This document shows, one piece after another, positions 6,753 through 8,456 of a stretch of 8,456 bases of DNA. The DNA is taken from assembly GCA_913009285.1 (NCBI GenBank), contig CAJVYE010000035.1, positions 1-8,456 of the forward strand, written 5' to 3'. Both the position numbers and the translations under genes were made by a program. The first letter of the stretch is position 1. Every line of letters starts with the position of its first letter. The DNA comes from an uncultured Nitrospirota bacterium (GTDB lineage: Bacteria > Nitrospinota > Nitrospinia > SZUA-224). The notes beneath the pieces were generated by a model. It worked only from the letters and a program-made list of their open reading frames with translations, made no database searches and was not told the DNA's origin.

Positions 6753-7597
6753 AACGTTATTAATCCCCGTAATATCTTTAGATTCATTATATCCTCTTTC
6801 ATCTCTTTCCCTTTTGGTGTCTCCAGGATCATGGGTGTATCTTTAAATTGCTTGTCATTTAAGAGGAGTCTAAAGGCCTCTATTCCAAGCATCCCCTTTC
6901 CTATATGTTCGTGACGATCTATCCTGCTACCCAGCCCCTTCTTTGAGTCATTTATGTGAAAGACCTTTAGCCTTTCCAGGCCAATCACCCTGTCGAAATC
7001 CTCAAATGTCTTGTTATACGAACTCTTATCTCTTATATCATAACCTGCGGCAAATGTATGACATGTATCATAGCATACACCCATATACTTCTTTTTATCC
7101 ACCAGATCAATGATTCTGGCCAGTTGTTCAAAACTGTAGCCAAGATTTGTCCCCTGCCCTGCCGTGGTCTCCAAAAGGAGCTTTAAACTGAAGCCCCTGG
7201 CCCTTTTATAGACCCAGTTTATAGAATCAGCAATCCTTTTAAGCCCCTCTTCTTCCCCTGAACCCAAGTGTGCCCCAGGGTGGAATATAAGATAGGGGAT
7301 CCCCAACTTCTCTGCCCTCTCCATCTCGATGAAGAATGCCTCGATCGATTTTTCATAGGATTCAGGATCAGGCGATGCCAGGTTAATCAGGTAACTATCG
7401 TGTGCCACCACCGGGCTGATACCTGTCTTCCTCTGGTGCTCCAGATAATCTTCTATATCCTTTTTGGTAAGTAGCTTTGCCTTCCACTGATTGACATTCT
7501 TTGTAAATACCTGGATCGTCTGACAGCCAATGCTCTTTCCACGCTCCAGGGACATAAACATTCCGCCTGATATAGACATATGTGCACCGAGCAGCAT
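6749..7597 (-). CDS. nfo: Endonuclease IV (AP endonuclease)
   Basis: Nfo cuts the DNA backbone 5' of abasic sites and removes blocked 3' ends in base-excision repair. It is a TIM barrel with three zinc ions. All nine metal ligands known from E. coli Nfo can be placed: His66, His106 (FHPGAH), Glu143 (LLETTAGQG), Asp177 and His180 (CYDTCH), His214 (FHINDS), Asp227 and His229 (RIDRHEHIG), and Glu259 (LETP). The length of 282 residues is normal. The ATG at 7597 follows GGAG at a normal distance. It is the first gene of the minus-strand operon, about 30 nt below a near-consensus promoter, and overlaps rnr by 4 nt. A repair enzyme coupled to an exoribonuclease is not a pathway pairing I recognise; co-regulation under damage or stress is possible. 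Confidence 0.97.
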   Translation of the reverse strand: MLLGAHMSISGGMFMSLERGKSIGCQTIQVFTKNVNQWKAKLLTKKDIEDYLEHQRKTGISPVVAHDSYLINLASPDPESYEKSIEAFFIEMERAEKLGIPYLIFHPGAHLGSGEEEGLKRIADSINWVYKRARGFSLKLLLETTAGQGTNLGYSFEQLARIIDLVDKKKYMGVCYDTCHTFAAGYDIRDKSSYNKTFEDFDRVIGLERLKVFHINDSKKGLGSRIDRHEHIGKGMLGIEAFRLLLNDKQFKDTPMILETPKGKEMKEDIMNLKILRGLITL

Positions 7598-7627
7598 ATT
7601 ATTATCTCCTATATATCTATGATGGTT

Positions 7628-7655
7628 ATCATAACATGACAGAACTAAATGTCAA
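7628..7655 (-). promoter_or_regulatory. Sigma70-type promoter for nfo-rnr
   Basis: On the minus strand a perfect TTGACA (7655-7650) is followed after 16 nt by TATGAT (7633-7628), one mismatch from consensus. Transcription would begin near 7620, giving a leader of about 23 nt before the nfo ATG. It lies between the solo TIR and nfo. Confidence 0.72.
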
Positions 7656-7680
7656 AAACAAAGGCTTAAAGATGATAAGC

Positions 7681-7696
7681 TTTTTGCAGTAGAGTC
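7681..7696. repeat. Solo terminal inverted repeat of the 130-bp element
   Basis: TTTTTGCAGTAGAGTC is the consensus right end of copies 1 and 2. The sequence on its inner side (before 7681) does not match the element interior and no partner end is visible nearby. It is either a deletion remnant or the end of a different element sharing these termini. Confidence 0.65.
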
Positions 7697-7708
7697 ATTA
7701 ACAATATA

Positions 7709-7858
7709 TCATTCTCCCTTAATCTTGAGTATGCCCTCGACAATATCTCTCTCATTTGTTATTATATTTATGCGTCTAATTAATGTTTCTTTATCGGTTA
7801 ATACTGCAATTTCACAATACCCTTTATGAGCATCTATACCAATCCAATTTCTTTTCAT
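7709..7858 (-). pseudogene. IS110-type transposase, N-terminal remnant (49 codons)
   Basis: IS110-family transposases have a RuvC-like DEDD catalytic domain at the N-terminus. The reading frame from ATG 7858 encodes MKRNWIGIDAHKGYCEIAVL and then a lysine- and isoleucine-rich stretch ending at TGA (7709-7711). GIDAHK, carrying the first catalytic Asp (residue 9), is the typical family opening. Full-length members are about 300-400 residues, so more than 80% is missing, including the rest of the catalytic domain and the serine-containing C-terminal domain. The start region is intact, with a strong AAGGAGGTG site. The frame ends 12 nt from the solo TIR, so the break may be linked to insertion or deletion by that element. 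The family call rests on the N-terminal motif alone. It cannot transpose by itself. Confidence 0.72.
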
Positions 7859-7927
7859 GGGCACCTCCTTAAGTTTTAGGTTGAAAAATTCTTAAATTTT
7901 GTTATTATAACTTATAGGCAAGTGCCC
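7859..7927 (-). promoter_or_regulatory. Possible ribosome-binding-site sequestering stem upstream of transposase remnant
   Basis: On the minus strand GGGCACTT (7927-7920) can pair over 8 bp, with one G-U pair, with AGGTGCCC (7866-7859), which includes part of the Shine-Dalgarno and abuts the ATG. The loop is about 53 nt. Such pairing could limit transposase translation; it is structural inference only. Confidence 0.4.
7881..7908 (+). promoter_or_regulatory. Candidate promoter for the RRM gene
   Basis: TTGAAA (7881-7886), a 16-nt spacer, then TATTAT (7903-7908), each one mismatch from consensus, in the direction of the RRM gene. It would give a leader of about 150 nt. The region is very AT-rich, so chance matches are likely. 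Confidence 0.4.
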
Positions 7928-7970
7928 GATATTTCTTATTATCTTATTCGGGTCGTTATGTGCTTTAAAA

Positions 7971-7991
7971 ATTGGCCAATGGTTGGCCGGT
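7971..7991. repeat. Tight GGCCAA-TGG-TTGGCC hairpin
   Basis: Six G-C-rich pairs (7974-7979 with 7983-7988) enclose a 3-nt loop; the stem can extend by two G-U pairs and one A-T pair to 7971/7991. It overlaps the 10-nt palindrome ATTGGCCAAT (7971-7980). It could be an operator, part of the RRM gene leader, or, read on the minus strand, part of the leader of the IS110-type element. Confidence 0.6.
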
Positions 7992-8005
7992 CGCTATCGA
8001 CTAAT

Positions 8006-8050
8006 ATGTGCGTTTAATTATTTGATAGCTCAATCTCGATCAACGCACAT
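8006..8050 (+). promoter_or_regulatory. Leader hairpin upstream of the RRM gene
   Basis: ATGTGCGTT (8006-8014) pairs perfectly with AACGCACAT (8042-8050) around a 27-nt loop, followed at once by TTTTGAGGGG, which contains the Shine-Dalgarno. An alternative inner pairing TTGAT (8022-8026) with ATCAA (8039-8043) would compete with the base of this stem. Genes for RRM proteins are often regulated through their 5' leaders in other bacteria; a thermosensitive or autoregulatory switch is possible but unproven. Confidence 0.55.
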
Positions 8051-8067
8051 TTTTGAGGGGATAGTTT

Positions 8068-8315
8068 ATGAATATTTATGTTGGAAATCTGGCCTACAGT
8101 GTTACCAAAGATGACTTGAAAGATGCTTTTTCCGAATTTGGAGAAGTATCTAATGTTGACATTATAACGGATAAGTATTCAGGCGAGTCGAAAGGTTTCG
8201 GATTTGTAGAAATGGCGAATAATTCAGAAGCAGAGAAAGCGATTAAAGAATTAAATGATAGCGAAATAAAAGGGCGTAATATAAAGGTTAATCAGGCAAA
8301 ACCACGCGAAGATCG
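8068..8315 (+). CDS. RRM-domain RNA-binding protein (3' end lost to adapter)
   Basis: This is a small single-RRM protein of the bacterial glycine-rich/cold-inducible RNA-binding type, expected to bind single-stranded RNA in the cytoplasm. RNP2 is IYVGNL (3-8) and RNP1 is KGFGFVEM (42-49), with the aromatic residues that stack on RNA in place. The fold is complete by about residue 78 (NIKVNQAKPR), so what is lost is the C-terminal tail, often glycine- or arginine-rich in relatives. The ATG is preceded by GAGGGG 7 nt upstream. Genomic sequence ends at 8315 after 82 full codons. Residues read beyond this (KSTRLNSSH and onward) are translated adapter. It stands alone, divergent from the transposase remnant, with a structured leader. 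Exact role unknown. Confidence 0.93.
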
Positions 8316-8456
8316 AGATCGGAAGAGCACACGTCTGAACTCCAGTCACATTCCTTTATCTCGTATGCCGTCTTCTGCTTGAAAAAAAAAAAAAAAGAAA
8401 AAACAACTAGATCGGAAGAGCACAAGACTGAACTACATCATCACGCAGCACGTCGT
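8316..8456 (+). other. Illumina index adapter, poly-A and a second degraded adapter (contamination)
   Basis: AGATCGGAAGAGC starts at 8316 and continues as the TruSeq index adapter to 8349. The 6-nt index ATTCCT (8350-8355) and TT follow, consistent with TruSeq index 27, then the P7 end to 8381. A run of A (8382-8396) reflects reading past the library molecule. A second, error-rich copy beginning AGATCGGAAGAGCACA starts at 8409. None of it is genomic. Confidence 0.98.

Noticed and set aside
4043..7474. Plus-strand ORFs opposite smpB, rnr and nfo
   Set aside because: They are antisense shadows of well-supported conserved genes, with low-complexity Ser/Leu-rich composition and no recognised motifs.
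8316..8382. C-terminal extension of the RRM protein
   Set aside because: It is translated Illumina adapter.

Overview
The window is one metagenome-style contig from a bacterium. Real sequence runs from about 44 to 8315. Both ends are Illumina library adapter (1-43 and 8316-8456), so the two truncated end genes were cut by the assembly and not by biology. The genes are AT-rich, with frequent ATA, AGA and AGG codons, and belong to standard bacterial housekeeping families. Small single-RRM proteins and short, tandem-built intergenic repeats of this kind are familiar from several Gram-negative lineages (Planctomycetota, Nitrospirota, Desulfobacterota-like groups, cyanobacteria). The window alone does not settle the phylum.

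Region 44-3717 (+ strand) is a type II fatty-acid synthesis operon in its classic order: the 3' end of fabD, then fabG, acpP, fabF and rnc (RNase III). FabD charges acyl carrier protein with malonate, FabF condenses, FabG reduces, and AcpP carries the chain. rnc follows fabF by only 3 nt. The operon is unusual in its spacers. A heptamer repeat has become the coding sequence of FabG's N-terminus. A 34-bp-arm inverted repeat sits between fabG and acpP. A 130-bp TIR-bounded element sits between acpP and fabF. FabF appears to start at a CTG codon.

Region 3718-4015 is the convergent gap between the two operons. It holds a second, inverted copy of the 130-bp element, about 87% identical to the first.

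Region 4016-7597 (- strand) reads nfo (endonuclease IV), rnr (RNase R) and smpB. nfo and rnr overlap by 4 nt (ATGA). A strong sigma70-like promoter precedes nfo. A large hairpin containing the rnr stop codon separates rnr from smpB. RNase R and SmpB are functionally linked through trans-translation and non-stop mRNA decay. RNase R's C-terminal tail is encoded by a 9-nt tandem repeat that recurs inverted on the far side of the hairpin.

Region 7598-8315 holds a solo end of the 130-bp element, a 49-codon remnant of an IS110-type transposase on the - strand, a structured intergenic stretch, and a + strand RRM RNA-binding protein gene cut by the adapter.

No CRISPR array, tRNA, rRNA, defence system or biosynthetic cluster was seen. 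The most original signal is the repeat biology: a small element that joins IS-like terminal inverted repeats to a pair of REP-like hairpins with GTAG heads, plus other repeats that have entered coding sequence.
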